Origin: Topomyia yanbarensis | Taxonomy: Eukaryota; Arthropoda; Insecta; Diptera; Culicidae | Length of the DNA stretch: 64,000 nucleotides | Reading direction: 5' to 3' | Assembly: GCF_030247195.1 (NCBI RefSeq) | Contig: NC_080672.1 | Location: forward strand, 185,698,372-185,762,371 | Shown here: positions 10,809 through 20,545 of the stretch, one piece after another | How the letters are laid out: every line of letters begins with the position of its first letter | How positions within the stretch are numbered: position 1 is the stretch's first letter | The notes under the pieces: model-generated | Database searches by the model: none | Told to the model about the DNA's origin: nothing | Seen by the model: the letters and a program-made list of their open reading frames with translations, nothing else | Made by a program: the position numbers and the translations under genes

Positions 10809-12975
10809 TTATTTCCCTGGTAATGTGTGATGAAGTGGTACAAAAACAGTTTCTCCGTTAATTTGTATAGCGACTAATTTGCAAAATATATCATCAAAAG
10901 CGTAAACCTTGCTTGGATTAAAATCATGGTCTGAGATTGTTTTAAAAACATACAAAATATTCGATGGAAATGGACGTTGAATGAGAGCTTCAGAATGCTT
11001 AAGTTCAGAACCATTTATACCGCTATGGTACGCAAAATTCATCGCAATAATTTTTCTTTCCTTTGAAAGGAACCATTTATCCTGAAAATTATTTTTCAAC
11101 GTGAACCCATCGTGTATTATGCAGCACATAAAGATTGCTTGATCGTTTTTTGCAGGTTGTTTCATAATAGGATATGTTTGATTGACTTGGCTTTTACAAA
11201 GATGATACTGATGCGTTTCCGAAATCCTGTTGATTATTTGATTTAGCGGTAATCTTCCAGACCGTACCATGTTTTTTATTTGGTATAAAAAATTTTCAAA
11301 TGGATATGACGATATTGTAGGCAATGGACCAAATTTTATCACCTCATCTACAATATGAACAAGATTGTGTGTGTTACTAGAAATTATGTGAAAAAAACTA
11401 TTGTAATTTTCTATAAATGTTTCGAAAAGATTCTGAGCAACAGGAAGATATTTCTTATGGTGTTCACTTGAACAAATCGTTACGGCATAAAACAAATTAA
11501 TAAAATTTTCGTAATGTTGTTCGTTAATAAAATTTTTGAGAAGCGCTATTCCGATATAGTTCAAAAATGAAGCGCATTCTGATGCCTTCCAATGACATAG
11601 AAAACGTAATCCCCGTACTTTACGATGTATTTCCAATGGCAACATTATATTGCTTAAAATGCTGTCTATTCTTTCGGTACTAGATTTTGGCCACTTAACA
11701 TGGTGCTTTTGACCTTCCTTATAAATAGTCAGCAGCTTTTTCATAACTCCTAGATGCAACAGATGCAGCGAATCTGACACTATAATATCTTCAACCATAT
11801 CAATAGGCAGACGCAGTAGAGGTGTTTCGACGAATATCTTTTTAAATTTTCCACCTTCTCTGATTTTGTAAATCTGATGATGTTCACCATATGACCGGCT
11901 ACGGTACCCTTCATCTGTTCGCTTTGAGGCCTTCGTTACAGGAAATACATTCACGTGTAGATCGTTGGAACGTTCTCCAACAATACTGCATTTAAGACAA
12001 CCATGAAACGAATTGAAATTCACTGATCCTGTAAATGGTACATAAGATAATAGACAAAATTATAACATTGAATTAAATTATCTTTAATAAATGCCCTCGC
12101 GGGGGAGTCACAGATCAATGCTCTTATTTTGACTGATAGTATTTTGTTGTTGATAGTGACCCCGAATTTCAAAATATATTCAGCTTCATCCACAAAAGGC
12201 TTTAAGAATTCCTCAATAAATTTTGGTTTGGTCTTGCCGTGAAATATGCCTATGATCATTGGTTTCATTTCCGGAAATTCGAATATGTTAATCAAAATTG
12301 GCCATACTTGATCGGTACCGTTTTTGAAAAGCGGTAATCCATCAATATTTATATTTATAGATATTGATCGAGACTCACTGAGGTCCCAAAATACTCGCCG
12401 AAGACATGCATCTGTAAAGAAATTATAAACTTTGGCAAGGCTTCAACGCAATACAAATGCAATATTTTACCTAATCCCTGATGCCAATATTGTCCACCTT
12501 CGAAATTGAGCAAATCAGGTTCTTTACGAGAGGTTCCCAGCAATCTTCGCGGATCTGTGGGAAGTGATCGGTTATAACAACATAGTCGATTTAGTAGTGG
12601 TTTTAGTGCAGAGTGTGGAATTCGATGTTCAATGCTCCAAAGTTGAAGGAATGTGGCTAAACTCGTAGTATTATCTTCTTCGGAATCTGTTCCTTCATCA
12701 GGACTGTAGTCGATGCACACTTCAACGTCAGAATCTAGATCAGAACTGTAGTTGGGAGGATCATCCTTATTTGCCGGATCCACACAAACATTTAGTCGAC
12801 TTTCAGCTGTGCTATACGCTTCATAATTTCTTTTGCAGCTGTAACTGGATTGCAGTGCAAAACTTTTGCTAGACGATGGATTGCAATCATTATTCGAATA
12901 TTGCTTGTACTTGACCAACTTTCGCCGGTAAGTTCCGCTTTTAAGAAATTTTTGCCAGATTTCACTTCCATCCAT
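10809..12975 (-). CDS. TNP2/CACTA-like transposase, three exons, no internal stop
   Basis: Exons on the minus strand: 12975-12471, 12411-12067 and 12022-10809. The two introns (59 and 44 bp) have GT/AG borders and restore one frame of 687 residues. Exon 1 carries a basic N-terminus and an acidic, Ser-rich linker, then RLLGTSRK and GGQYWHQGL. Exon 2 holds INIDGLPLFKNGTDQVWPIL, a conserved core with an Asp followed by the LPLFK box, and the CDSPARAF box with a second Asp. Exon 3 holds a CLKCSIVGE finger, a RTDEGY box, LLRLPIDMVEDIIVSDSLHL, LLHLGVMKKL, WKASECASFL, HNLVHIVDEV, and FENFLYQIKNMVRSG. These boxes occur in the same order in the TNP2-like transposases widespread in insects and cnidarians (family knowledge). 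The proposed catalytic role is cutting and joining of the CCAA ends. AATAAA at 10797-10792 follows the stop. The intron positions are inferred; the rest is read directly. Confidence 0.8.
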
Positions 12976-13064
12976 TTTGAATTTTACTTTGATTTGTTTT
13001 TAAGATATTAGAATTATGGAAAAGTCATTTATCACATGCCTTAAAACGGCTACGTTTATTACCG

Positions 13065-13254
13065 GTATCGGGCTTATAGCCACCGGGCTTACAGGCTCTA
13101 TATTATAGTTTCATATACCCATATACGGCTTAGTTTACTGCTTGTTGTCATTAAAGCTTATAAACATTAGAAACGCTTATATAAAGCCTATAGACATTAG
13201 AAAGCCATTATATAGTGAATATAAAGCTTACTTTAGTGCTTAGTGGTTTGTTGG
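13065..13254. repeat. Subterminal GCTTA-rich repeats at the transposon's right end
   Basis: About eight copies of a GCTTA/GCCTA motif occur within 190 bp (for example GGGCTTATAG, CGGCTTAG, AAAGCTTATAAAC, ACGCTTATAT). They include two tandem 30-31 bp units at 13153-13213 built around ACATTAGAAA. Arrays of short subterminal motifs are typical transposase-binding sites in CACTA-type elements. Binding here is inferred. Confidence 0.65.
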
Positions 13255-13958
13255 GTACATTGATTGAATTCGTGAGGCCTAATTCACTGTTAATTGAAAT
13301 AACGACTGGCAAATGATCGCTACCGTGAGGATCAGGTACAACCTTCCACGTGCAATCTAACCGAAGTGATGTCGAGCATAGAGATAGATCTAATGCACTT
13401 GGTCGTGCGGGTGGTCTGGGAATGCGTGTTGCTTCGCCTGTATTTAAAACTGTCATATTGAGCTCGTCACAAACATTGTAAATCAAAGAGGATCGATTAT
13501 CATTGAAGAGGGAACCCCACAATACTCCGTGCGAGTTGAAGTCTCCCAGTATCAGCCGCGGAGCAGCCATGGATTCCACTACCTCAAAAATCTGACGTTG
13601 TCCAATTTGAGCTTTGGGAGGTATATATATAGAAGCGATAGACATGTCTTTGCCTTTAATATTCGTTTGGACAGCTACAGCCTCAATGCCCGCAAACAAG
13701 GGGATGTTAGTTCTATAGAAAGGATAGCACTTTTTAATTCCTAGAAGCACTCCTCCATATGGGGTGTCTCGGTCTAGGCGAATAATGTTGAAATCATTCA
13801 AGTTGAAATTAATGTTTGAGGTAAGCCATGTTTCACATAAAGCAAAAGCATCGCATTTCAAATTATGCAGCAAAATTTTTAAGGAGTCAATTTTAGGTAT
13901 GATACTTCTGCAATTCCACTGTAAAACAGTGATGGAATCTTTCATTGGAGGAGGTGAA

Positions 13959-15287
13959 TTACCCATTGAAAGATACAATCGCTGCAAGGATGGGCCATTG
14001 AGCAATCAGCTGCTCTAAAAATGTTCTAATTGTTGGGAGGAACGCTGAAAGTATACTTTTTAGTGGTTCAGAAATATTGAATGCTTTGAAAATCCAATCA
14101 ACAATTTCAGAAAATTTCAATAAACCTATCCCCGGTTGAGGCTCGGAGGAATTTGAAGTTTTATTATTTCCAGTAATGGTGTTCTGTTTGGATTGTACAT
14201 TACCAAAACCGGGAGGGACTGGCTTCGGTATTGCATCGGAATTCTTTTGCTTTGGCCGCAATTTATTTGTTGGAGGAGAAATTTTAAGGCCCTTGCTTGG
14301 CAGTTTGGGAAAAGAGGATTGTTTTCTTTTCCTGGATCCTCTAGGTAAAACAAATGATGTACCTTCGGACGCTTCGTCAGAGTCAGACTCTTTCGGCAAT
14401 AGAATAGCGTATCTGTTTTCTGGGACCGTGGGTTCAGGAGTAGCATTTTTCAGTATTTCTGCATAAGAGCGCTTAGATCTCTCCTTCAAGGATCGTTTAA
14501 TTTTCTCCTCCCGCATTTTATATATGGGACATGCAAGGAGCTCGTGTGAAGTTTCTCCGCAATGTAAACATTTTTCTAAGTTTTTATTGCATGTATCCTC
14601 TTGATGAGGCCCCCCACATTTGCCACACCGTACCTTATTGGAACAGTAAGTGGCTGTGTGGCCAAGCTGTTTACAATTGAGGCAATTCATCACACGAGGG
14701 ATGAAAAGGCGAACGGGGAGACGAATTTTATTAATGAGAACATGGCTAGGCAAAGCAGACCCAGCGAAAGTTACACGAAATGAATAGGATGGTCGGTAAA
14801 CTTTTTTCTCTTCTTCAATTGATACTGAGTACAATTGCTTAACATCGAGTATTTTTACTTTATTAAGCAGGGTGTTCTTGAAACAACCAACACCATGCTT
14901 AAGTATATCCTCGGCAGTGAGGCTGGGTTCGGAGATGACTCCATCGCATTCTATATCGCGCGAAAGTATATAAACTTTATATTCGCGCGTGAAGAGTTCG
15001 CATGCTACTATCTCGTTAGCTTGTCTAATGTTATCAATGCTAACTCGAAGTTTATCTTTATTTACTTTCACGATCTCTGTTACAGCAGAAAATCGTGAAG
15101 TCAGATCCCGTGCAATTTGCACAAGGTTTAATGGCTTTCCTTTCCGCCTGAAGAAAACCTGCCAAGGTCCAGAAGACCCTTGGGGGTATAATTTTATTCT
15201 AAGGGGAGTTGAGGGAGGGGGATCAGAAGAGTTTTGCTCTTGTGAAATGGAGGATTCCATCTCACTATCCTCCATCTCGCCTACCAT
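13959..15287 (-). CDS. I-group ORF1 (gag-like RNA-binding protein), intact
   Basis: A 442-residue protein that would coat the element's RNA. The start at 15287 gives MVGEMEDSEM; a second Met four codons on is also possible. The N-terminal 180 residues (RIKLYPQGSSGPWQVFFRRK and following, with VNKDKLRVS) fit the RRM-like fold common in I-group and R1-group gags (inference). Three zinc knuckles follow at about residues 215-265: CLNCKQLGHTATYC, CGKCGGPHQEDTC and CLHCGETSHELLAC. The rest is a basic, Ser/Lys/Pro-rich tail. There is no internal stop. Its end overlaps the ORF2 start. Copy 2 has the same protein with frameshifts and about two thirds identity, so the two copies belong to related subfamilies. 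Confidence 0.88.
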   Translation of the reverse strand: MVGEMEDSEMESSISQEQNSSDPPPSTPLRIKLYPQGSSGPWQVFFRRKGKPLNLVQIARDLTSRFSAVTEIVKVNKDKLRVSIDNIRQANEIVACELFTREYKVYILSRDIECDGVISEPSLTAEDILKHGVGCFKNTLLNKVKILDVKQLYSVSIEEEKKVYRPSYSFRVTFAGSALPSHVLINKIRLPVRLFIPRVMNCLNCKQLGHTATYCSNKVRCGKCGGPHQEDTCNKNLEKCLHCGETSHELLACPIYKMREEKIKRSLKERSKRSYAEILKNATPEPTVPENRYAILLPKESDSDEASEGTSFVLPRGSRKRKQSSFPKLPSKGLKISPPTNKLRPKQKNSDAIPKPVPPGFGNVQSKQNTITGNNKTSNSSEPQPGIGLLKFSEIVDWIFKAFNISEPLKSILSAFLPTIRTFLEQLIAQWPILAAIVSFNG

Positions 15288-15368
15288 ACACAGTAAGTAA
15301 ATTAAATACTAACACTAGCAAAATTATATTAAAATCTACCTGTCCTTCGAAGAGTTGCAGATTCTCGC

Positions 15369-15838
15369 TGTCTCCCTCTGTCACGCTCGGGTTGAACACA
15401 GCGCAACCACTACTACCAAGATGGAGCCGCTGTTTACCTGTGGGTCCAGGGGTATTTCCTTACTATGCAGCGTGGCTAGGTACACAAATACACAAAAGCC
15501 CGTTTCTGCACTAGCACAGATGAATAAGTGATGATGAAACGAGACGCTTCACCAACAAGAAGCTCTGTCTCACTTAGCGCCGACTGTATGCAGCGTAACC
15601 ACTACCACCACCAAGGTGGGGCCGCCGCTTACCTGTGGGTCCAGAGGTATTCCCCTACTACGCAGCGTGGCTAGGTACACAAATACTCAAAATCCCGTAT
15701 CTGCACTAATACGGATGAATGAATGATGATGAAGCGATCCGCTTCACCAACCAGATGCAGTTCTGTCTCACTCCGTCGCAAGCGCCGGTTGTATGCAGCG
15801 CAACCACTACTACCACCAAGGTGGGGCGCCGCTTACCT
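15369..15838 (-). repeat. Tandem 5'UTR monomers of I-group copy 1
   Basis: Two ~200 bp units (about 15440-15631 and 15632-15838) and one partial unit (15369-15439) share blocks such as CAGCGTGGCTAGGTACACAA, GCGCAACCACTACTACC and CGCCGCTTACCTG. They lie upstream of ORF1, where LINE promoters reside. Repeated promoter monomers are known from other LINEs; promoter activity here is inferred. Confidence 0.75.
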
Positions 15839-16056
15839 GAGACTTCGTTGCCTTCGCACCAACACTCGCTTATCGCGTGGTACCACCACCAAACGACCGC
15901 TCTCGCAACAAACAATCCTGCCTGTCTCCGCACCAACACGGCATCAAATACTGACACGGTACACAAACTTCTAGCCTATTCACGGCTTGCACAGCCTTGG
16001 TTGCTACAACCAATCAGCAAACACAACCTTTCAAGGCGAAGGCTAAAACTGTTATG
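15839..16056 (-). promoter_or_regulatory. 5' leader of I-group copy 1
   Basis: A non-coding GC-richer leader upstream of the monomers, starting with CATAACAG at 16056. LINEs of this kind carry an internal promoter at the very 5' end, so transcription on the minus strand likely starts here (inference). Confidence 0.4.
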
Positions 16057-18159
16057 AAAAAAAAAATTAATGCTATAAACTGGCAAATGATTTTAAGAAA
16101 TGAAGAAAATGTTGAAGCTGCCGTAGACATCTTCTACAAAATATATTTTAAGTCATTCACGAAGATAACTATAACTAGACTATAACTCAAAACATCCCAT
16201 CTGGTTTAAGAGAGAAATCAAAAATTTAAAAAATCGTAAGCAGAAAGCACACAAAATCTACAAAAATATAACAGCGAAGATAATTTAACAAACTATTTAA
16301 ATCTATGTGATCAATTGAACCTTGCCATTGATATCGCGTTTAAAGAGTACAATGCAAGAACAAAACGCAATATAAAAACTTGACCAAAAAACTTCTTTAA
16401 TTACGTAAAAACTAAAATAAAATCGGATTATTTCCCAACAAAAATGCATCTTTATGGAAAGGTGGGCGATAACTCAGAGAAAATCTGAGATCTTTTTGCA
16501 ACATTCTTCCAAAAAGTTTACACTACATTTACAGAGAAGGATCGAGAGCGTGAATACTTTTCATTCCTCCCAGAACTTTTAAGAGATATTAACATTAAAC
16601 AGATAAAAGTACATACAATCATGGATGCCTTAAAAAACTTGGATAGCTCTAAAAGCCCTGGACCTGATGGCGTTCCACCGGTGTTTTTAAAAACTTTATC
16701 AATGGAACTAACCGCTCCTTTATTTTGGCTTTTTAACATGTCTCTAGAATCAGGTTGTTTTCCTAAAACATGGAAAAGCTCTTTCCTAGTTCCAATTTTT
16801 AAAAATGGTGAAAAATCCGATGTACGTAACTATCGTGGAATAGCTATCATCTCGTGCATTCCCAAGATTTTCGAGGCGATTGTTAATGAAAATTTATTCC
16901 ACCAAATCAAGAACAGAATTGCCCATGTGCAACATGGGTTTTTCAAAGGGCGTTCTACAAGTACAAATCTACTCGAGTTCATTAACTACACATTAACAGC
17001 AATGGATAACGGAAACCACGTTGAAGCTCTTTATACAGATTTTAGCAAAGCATTTGATCGCATCGATATACCCGTGCTACTTTTTAAATTAGAAAAAATA
17101 GGGTTTGAGCCAGGACTTCTTACATATCTTACAAATCATGAACAAGCCGTTAGATTTAAAGGGATAAAATCAATCCCAATTCAAGTTACATCAGGAGTCC
17201 CTCAAGGGTCTCATTAAGGCCCGCTATTCTTTATTTTATTTGTTAACGACATTTCCTTTATTCTCAAAAATGTAAAAGTTCTTATATATGCTGATGATAT
17301 GAAACTATTTCTAGAAATAAGAAATTTTGAAGATTTTCAGACATTTCAAAACGAAGTAAATATATTTTATACATGGTGTAATAAAAACCTTCTGAAACTG
17401 AATGTAAAAAATGTAATTCCATAACATCGAGTAGAAAGAATAATATACGGAACAATAGAATCTTATTGGGAAATCCACAAGTAGAAAAGTGTGATAGAAT
17501 AAGAGATCTAGGAGTTATTATAGATTCCAAAATAACATTCATAGATCATTATAACACAATAATTAACAAAGCAAACAGTACACCAGGTTTTATTAAACGC
17601 TTCAGCTATAATTTCCAAGATCCCTACACAATAAAAACATTGTGCGTTCAACACTAGAATATTGTAGTATAGTTTGGTCGCCTTTTTCAGCAACGCATGC
17701 AAATCGGATAGAATCAGTACAAAAGCAGTTTTTGATGTTCGCTCTTCGTAACCTAGGTTGGACTGGACTACATTTGCCATCTTATGAAGCACGGTGCATG
17801 CTAATTGACATTCAAACCTTGAAAGATCGTTTTGAATTTTCTATGGTATCATTTGTAAACGACATTGTATCACATCGTATTGATTCAATCGAACTGTTAT
17901 CGAAACTACATTTTTATGCTCCTTCTCGACAACTACGGAACCGCAGCATCTTTTGTCTAATTATGCCAAGTTTGGCCCTTTAAACCAAATGATGAATATT
18001 TACAACAAGCATTGCGAAAGCATTGACTTCACTATGTCGAAAACAAAACTTAAGCAGCAGTTTAAAGTAAACCAAAATTTTAACTAGTGTTAAGTTAGTT
18101 TAATAATTATTGTAAGAAACCGGTCTACATCTGATTGACGACTTGAAATAAATAAATAA

Positions 18160-18520
18160 GTATTCCATTGAAATTCACAATTGAAATACATACCTGGAAC
18201 ATACCTCCGGATATCTGAATTACCGGGAACCAGATGCATTTTCACAGATTCTAAAAGTGGGTGTGTTCCTGAATTCAAAAGATCCAAATGTATCTATACC
18301 GCATATAAATACCATAGTTATGAGTATTTCGGTTTTGGGGGTACTCAGATACGCTGTCGGCCTGTTACGTGAAAATCCAAAAGTCATTCTTTAAGCCTCA
18401 GATTACTGTATCAATAGTTTTATACCCCCAAAAGCTATGCTTGGTGATATTCTAAGATGTCACTAGGTAGCAATTTCCAGCTTGGGAAAGACTAGGGGTT
18501 TGCTCAAAAGGACAAATTAT
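18160..18520. repeat. Dispersed repeat, right half
   Basis: It continues the repeat cut at 3534. The text TATTCCATTGAAATTCACAA matches the 43134-43155 block, and the later CAGATTCTAAAAGTGGG and ATAGTTATGAGTATTTCGG match 43240-43325. A further block, ATTCTAAGATGTCACTAGG at about 18450, recurs near 50412 and 56065. It is one old repeat family with at least four representatives in the window. Confidence 0.65.
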
Positions 18521-19454
18521 GTTTTCGTATTTTGGAGCTAGCGTCAATCCGGCGCTAGATTAGTCCTATCACCAAGTTAGTGTCGGATTCTTATAAGAGG
18601 AACTCGAAACGCCTCTCCAATAACTAGTTTAAATAAAGAGTACTGCAATTTCATAGATTAAAATCTGCAAAGGAGTACCCCGTCGCACAGTGTCGCCTGG
18701 CCGGACAAAACCTTAAAATTTTATTTTGTATTTTTCATGATATAACATTTTTTTCTGTTAGTAAACAGGTTGAATAGAGTCTTCTCAAAATATTATGTCT
18801 TGAGAACGAAAGTTAGATTTTTTACAGAACTTCAAAGGTGAAAAGAAGATCAATTTTGGAAAAAAAACCTATATTCTAACCTATGTTATTCAAATGATTA
18901 TGACTTTTTAGTTCAGATTTCGATTAGGGTCGAACTGGTTTCATTTGAAAGTTTATTTGCTGGACTTATACTTGCTATTCTATTTAGTCGATGCAAGCCT
19001 TTCTTCTCGCTCAGACATGAAGAACAAAAAATAAATCGCGTATTAAATTAAAATTATAATGTTCAAAGTGGCTGTACTTTTTTTGAAACAGTTCGGAAAG
19101 ATCGCTTTTTTTGAAACAGTTCGGAAAGATCGCTTGTAGTTAATGACACTGTAATGTTAGTGTACTTTTCGAAAATGAATGTCTTGTTTTGCCTCCTTCT
19201 GTCCCGAGGTATGAAAAAAGGTGATTTTTCATTATATGTCCAAAGCAGACGCATGGTAGTGTTTGATTACCCAGGGCTCATAATATAATTTATAAATATC
19301 TCACAACATTATCAACAATTGAAAAAATGTGTATTCTGCTGAAAATTCACTACATTATTTTTTAATGAATTTTATATTCGTAAATGTTGAATTTTCGAAG
19401 CACCTTAAGTACCAAAATTTTGAGGTAAAAAAAAATAAAAAAAACATCAGACAG
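18521..19454. other. No recognisable gene
   Basis: AT-rich sequence with short frames only. It contains a two-unit 28 bp tandem repeat at 19078-19133 (unit with GAAACAGTTCGGAAAGATCG). Nothing else stands out. Confidence 0.6.
19078..19133. repeat. 28 bp tandem repeat, two identical units
   Basis: Two units identical over 28 bp (each T-rich start, then GAAACAGTTCGGAAAGATCG) stand directly head to tail, which indicates a recent duplication. Confidence 0.9.
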
Positions 19455-19840
19455 CCTTTCTCGGCATGTATTATACAAATTGTAACGATACAACGGATGA
19501 ACCGATTCACGCTTCTAGCTCATCGTACGACTCTCGCAGTAAGCTGCTACCGCCCCGTTCCTGCTCTCCGCATTGCGTCATCGGGTTTCAACGCATACTG
19601 GGGCGCACCGCTGTTGGCACTATGGAAGCCCTCGATCTCCCCGCCACTATGGAAGCCCTCGATCTCCCCGCCACAGTCGAGCACTTGCAGCCAGCGATCA
19701 TCAGTCGTCCCGGTCCTGTGTGTGGGATGGGTGAAAGGGATTTCCAACCTGCCGCAAATGGCAAGTATACATCTGTTCCGAACACTTCAAGCGCTGATGT
19801 ATTCTTCGCTTCCAGTTTTTTGCCTTTTGCTCCGACATTT
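19455..19840 (+). mobile_element. CR1-like element fragment (ORF2 leader region)
   Basis: About 385 bp match 46384-46745 of the intact CR1-like element at high identity (landmarks GTATTATACAAATTGTAACG, CCCGGTCCTGTGTGTGGGAT). A 27 bp piece starting ATGGAAGCCCTCGATC is tandemly doubled here. The fragment ends at the T-run of the following I-group copy, so it was probably truncated or interrupted by that insertion. Confidence 0.8.
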
Positions 19841-19904
19841 TTTTTTATGCAGTTCGTTTATTTAAGAGGCACAAATGCTTTAGCTTGGCGGTGCCAAATT
19901 CTTT

Positions 19905-20235
19905 TTTTTAGCATTTTGGATATCTTAAAACTAGGAGGTTACAAAGTTGAAGTATGTTTTTTATATAAAGAGGAAAAAAATTACAGCTATCTTATAACTA
20001 GAAATACAATTCAATATACAAGAGTGGGAACAATAGTGTTTTATAGGCAAATTTTCAACAATCTTAAAACTAGGAATTCAGTTTGATACTCAAGAGGGAG
20101 AACATAAGTTTTTTTATGAAAAATTTTACAGCTATCTTAGAACTAAGAATACAATTTGATATACAAGAAGGGGAACAAGTGTGTATAAGAAATTTTACAG
20201 CTATCTTAAAACTAGGAATACAGCATACAAATTTG
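19905..20235. repeat. ~75 bp tandem repeats in the 3'UTR of copy 3
   Basis: Five degenerate units start near 19921, 19988, 20063, 20133 and 20208 with the block ATCTTAAAACTAGGAATACA, and each contains ACAAGAGTGGGAACA-like text. The tandem array lies between the LINE tail and the coding end. Confidence 0.8.
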
Positions 20236-20545
20236 ATTTATTTACAACATCGGTGTAGCTTCAGTTGTGTCAGGGACAGGACATGATGACAGATAAAGAA
20301 GAACAAACTTTCGGGCAAACGGGAGATCAGCGACATGACTTAGAGCCGCAGGCTACCAAGATGTCAAGAACTGGGTTGATGGGTGAAATTCATCGGACCC
20401 CCGGGGAATCGGGTCACTCTCGCTACAAGTTCTTTTTTTGCAGGGGTGATAAGGGCGACTGCGGTCACATAATGGCACTCTGGTGCTGGTCGGGTCCACA
20501 AGGCAGGGCAGGGAACTTCTAAAAATGAGAAATAAAAGAGAGGGC
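20236..20545. other. Unassigned segment of copy 3's 3'UTR
   Basis: About 300 bp of GC-richer, non-coding sequence lie between the tandem repeats and the ORF2 stop. No motif was recognised. It is probably part of the LINE 3'UTR. Confidence 0.4.

Larger units (their letters stand above)
9230..13254. mobile_element. Two-gene DNA transposon with TNP2-like transposase and DUF4806-like partner
   Basis: The boundaries are fixed by the interrupted LINE frame, which is continuous in copy 2. The 4 bp sequence GTAC (9226-9229 and 13255-13258) is the target duplication. The ends form an imperfect inverted repeat: CCAAGTAACCAATAAGCCGT at the left and CCAACAAACCACTAAGCACT at the right (inverse), with 18 of 23 positions equal. 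Inside are two genes in tail-to-tail orientation that share a short 3' intergenic region of about 125 bp with opposed poly-A signals. The transposase type is that of CACTA/EnSpm (TNP2) families. The termini do not begin with CACTA and the duplication is 4 bp, so the superfamily placement is tentative. Confidence 0.85.
6245..14005 (-). pseudogene. I-group ORF2: endonuclease, reverse transcriptase, RNase H (split, one stop)
   Basis: The polyprotein makes the nick, copies the RNA and degrades it. It reads from 14005 downward and overlaps the end of ORF1 by 47 bp in another frame. The endonuclease part (14005 to about 13259) has QWNCRS, CETWLTSN, LGDFNSHG and SDHLPV. The frame is broken by the nested DNA transposon at 13254-9230 and resumes with the residues YDLTRNIDW. 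A single TGA at 8875-8873 replaces an Arg codon of copy 2. From there the frame is open for over 870 codons: FGFRRGKGTND, FLDIKGAFDSVS, GLPQGSCLSP, LADDGVV (catalytic Asp pair), then RNase H with YTDGSR, TAELAAV, LTDSLST and NERADNLAK, so all four acidic residues are present. A CxC..H..C-like segment near the C-terminus (CACGEGYEDIEHVVWSC) follows. Without the insertion and the stop it would be about 1240 residues. Confidence 0.9.
5915..16056 (-). mobile_element. I-group non-LTR retrotransposon, copy 1 (full length, interrupted)
   Basis: The 5' end on the minus strand is CATAACAGTTTTAGCC (from 16056 downward). It matches the 5' end CATAGCAGTTTTTGC of the copy at 50430. The 3' end has AATAAACG followed by a poly-A seen as a T-run at 5915-5921. 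The 14 bp repeat AAAAAATTAATGCT at 5901-5914 and 16061-16074 is the target duplication. Removing the 4.0 kb nested DNA transposon gives an element of about 6.1 kb. Order: tandem-repeat 5'UTR, ORF1 (gag with three zinc knuckles), ORF2 (endonuclease, reverse transcriptase, RNase H), 3'UTR. A C-terminal RNase H places it in the I group in the broad sense; I cannot name the family. Confidence 0.9.
4953..17985 (+). pseudogene. CR1-like ORF2 (endonuclease + reverse transcriptase), split and broken
   Basis: The left part (4953-5914) encodes the apurinic-type endonuclease: YCQNFNS, ATETNWDE, and GGGALFA, with ASVYFPPNF following. The right part (16061-17985) encodes the reverse transcriptase: SKSPGPDGVPPVF, NYRGIAIIS, HGFFKGRSTSTNL, YTDFSKAFDRID, SGVPQGSH, and then YADDMKLF in a continuing frame. 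The gap is the inserted I-group element. The residues KINA before the gap and INAINWQ after it come from the duplicated target site. Further damage includes a TAA directly after SGVPQGSH (about 17217) and frameshifts near 5507, 16180, 17420 and 17650. The C-terminal thumb region ends near 17985. It is clearly dead. Confidence 0.8.
3540..18159 (+). mobile_element. Decayed CR1-like non-LTR retrotransposon, copy 1 (outer shell of nest)
   Basis: A PHD-like ORF1 and an endonuclease/reverse transcriptase ORF2 lie in order on the plus strand. ORF2 is interrupted after about 5914 by an I-group element and resumes at about 16061. The 3' end is an (AAAT)n tail at 18146-18159 rather than a long poly-A, as is common in CR1-type elements. 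The flanking dispersed repeat continues across the insertion, and a 5 bp repeat GTATT (3535-3539 and 18160-18164) may be the target duplication. Without the nested insertion the element is about 4.5 kb. PHD-type ORF1 domains are known from CR1-like LINEs; CR1 rather than another jockey-group clade is my inference. Confidence 0.75.

Noticed and set aside
9230..13254. DUF4806-like and transposase genes as host genes
   Set aside because: They lie wholly inside the unit that splits the LINE frame, bounded by inverted repeats and a target duplication, so they belong to the transposon.
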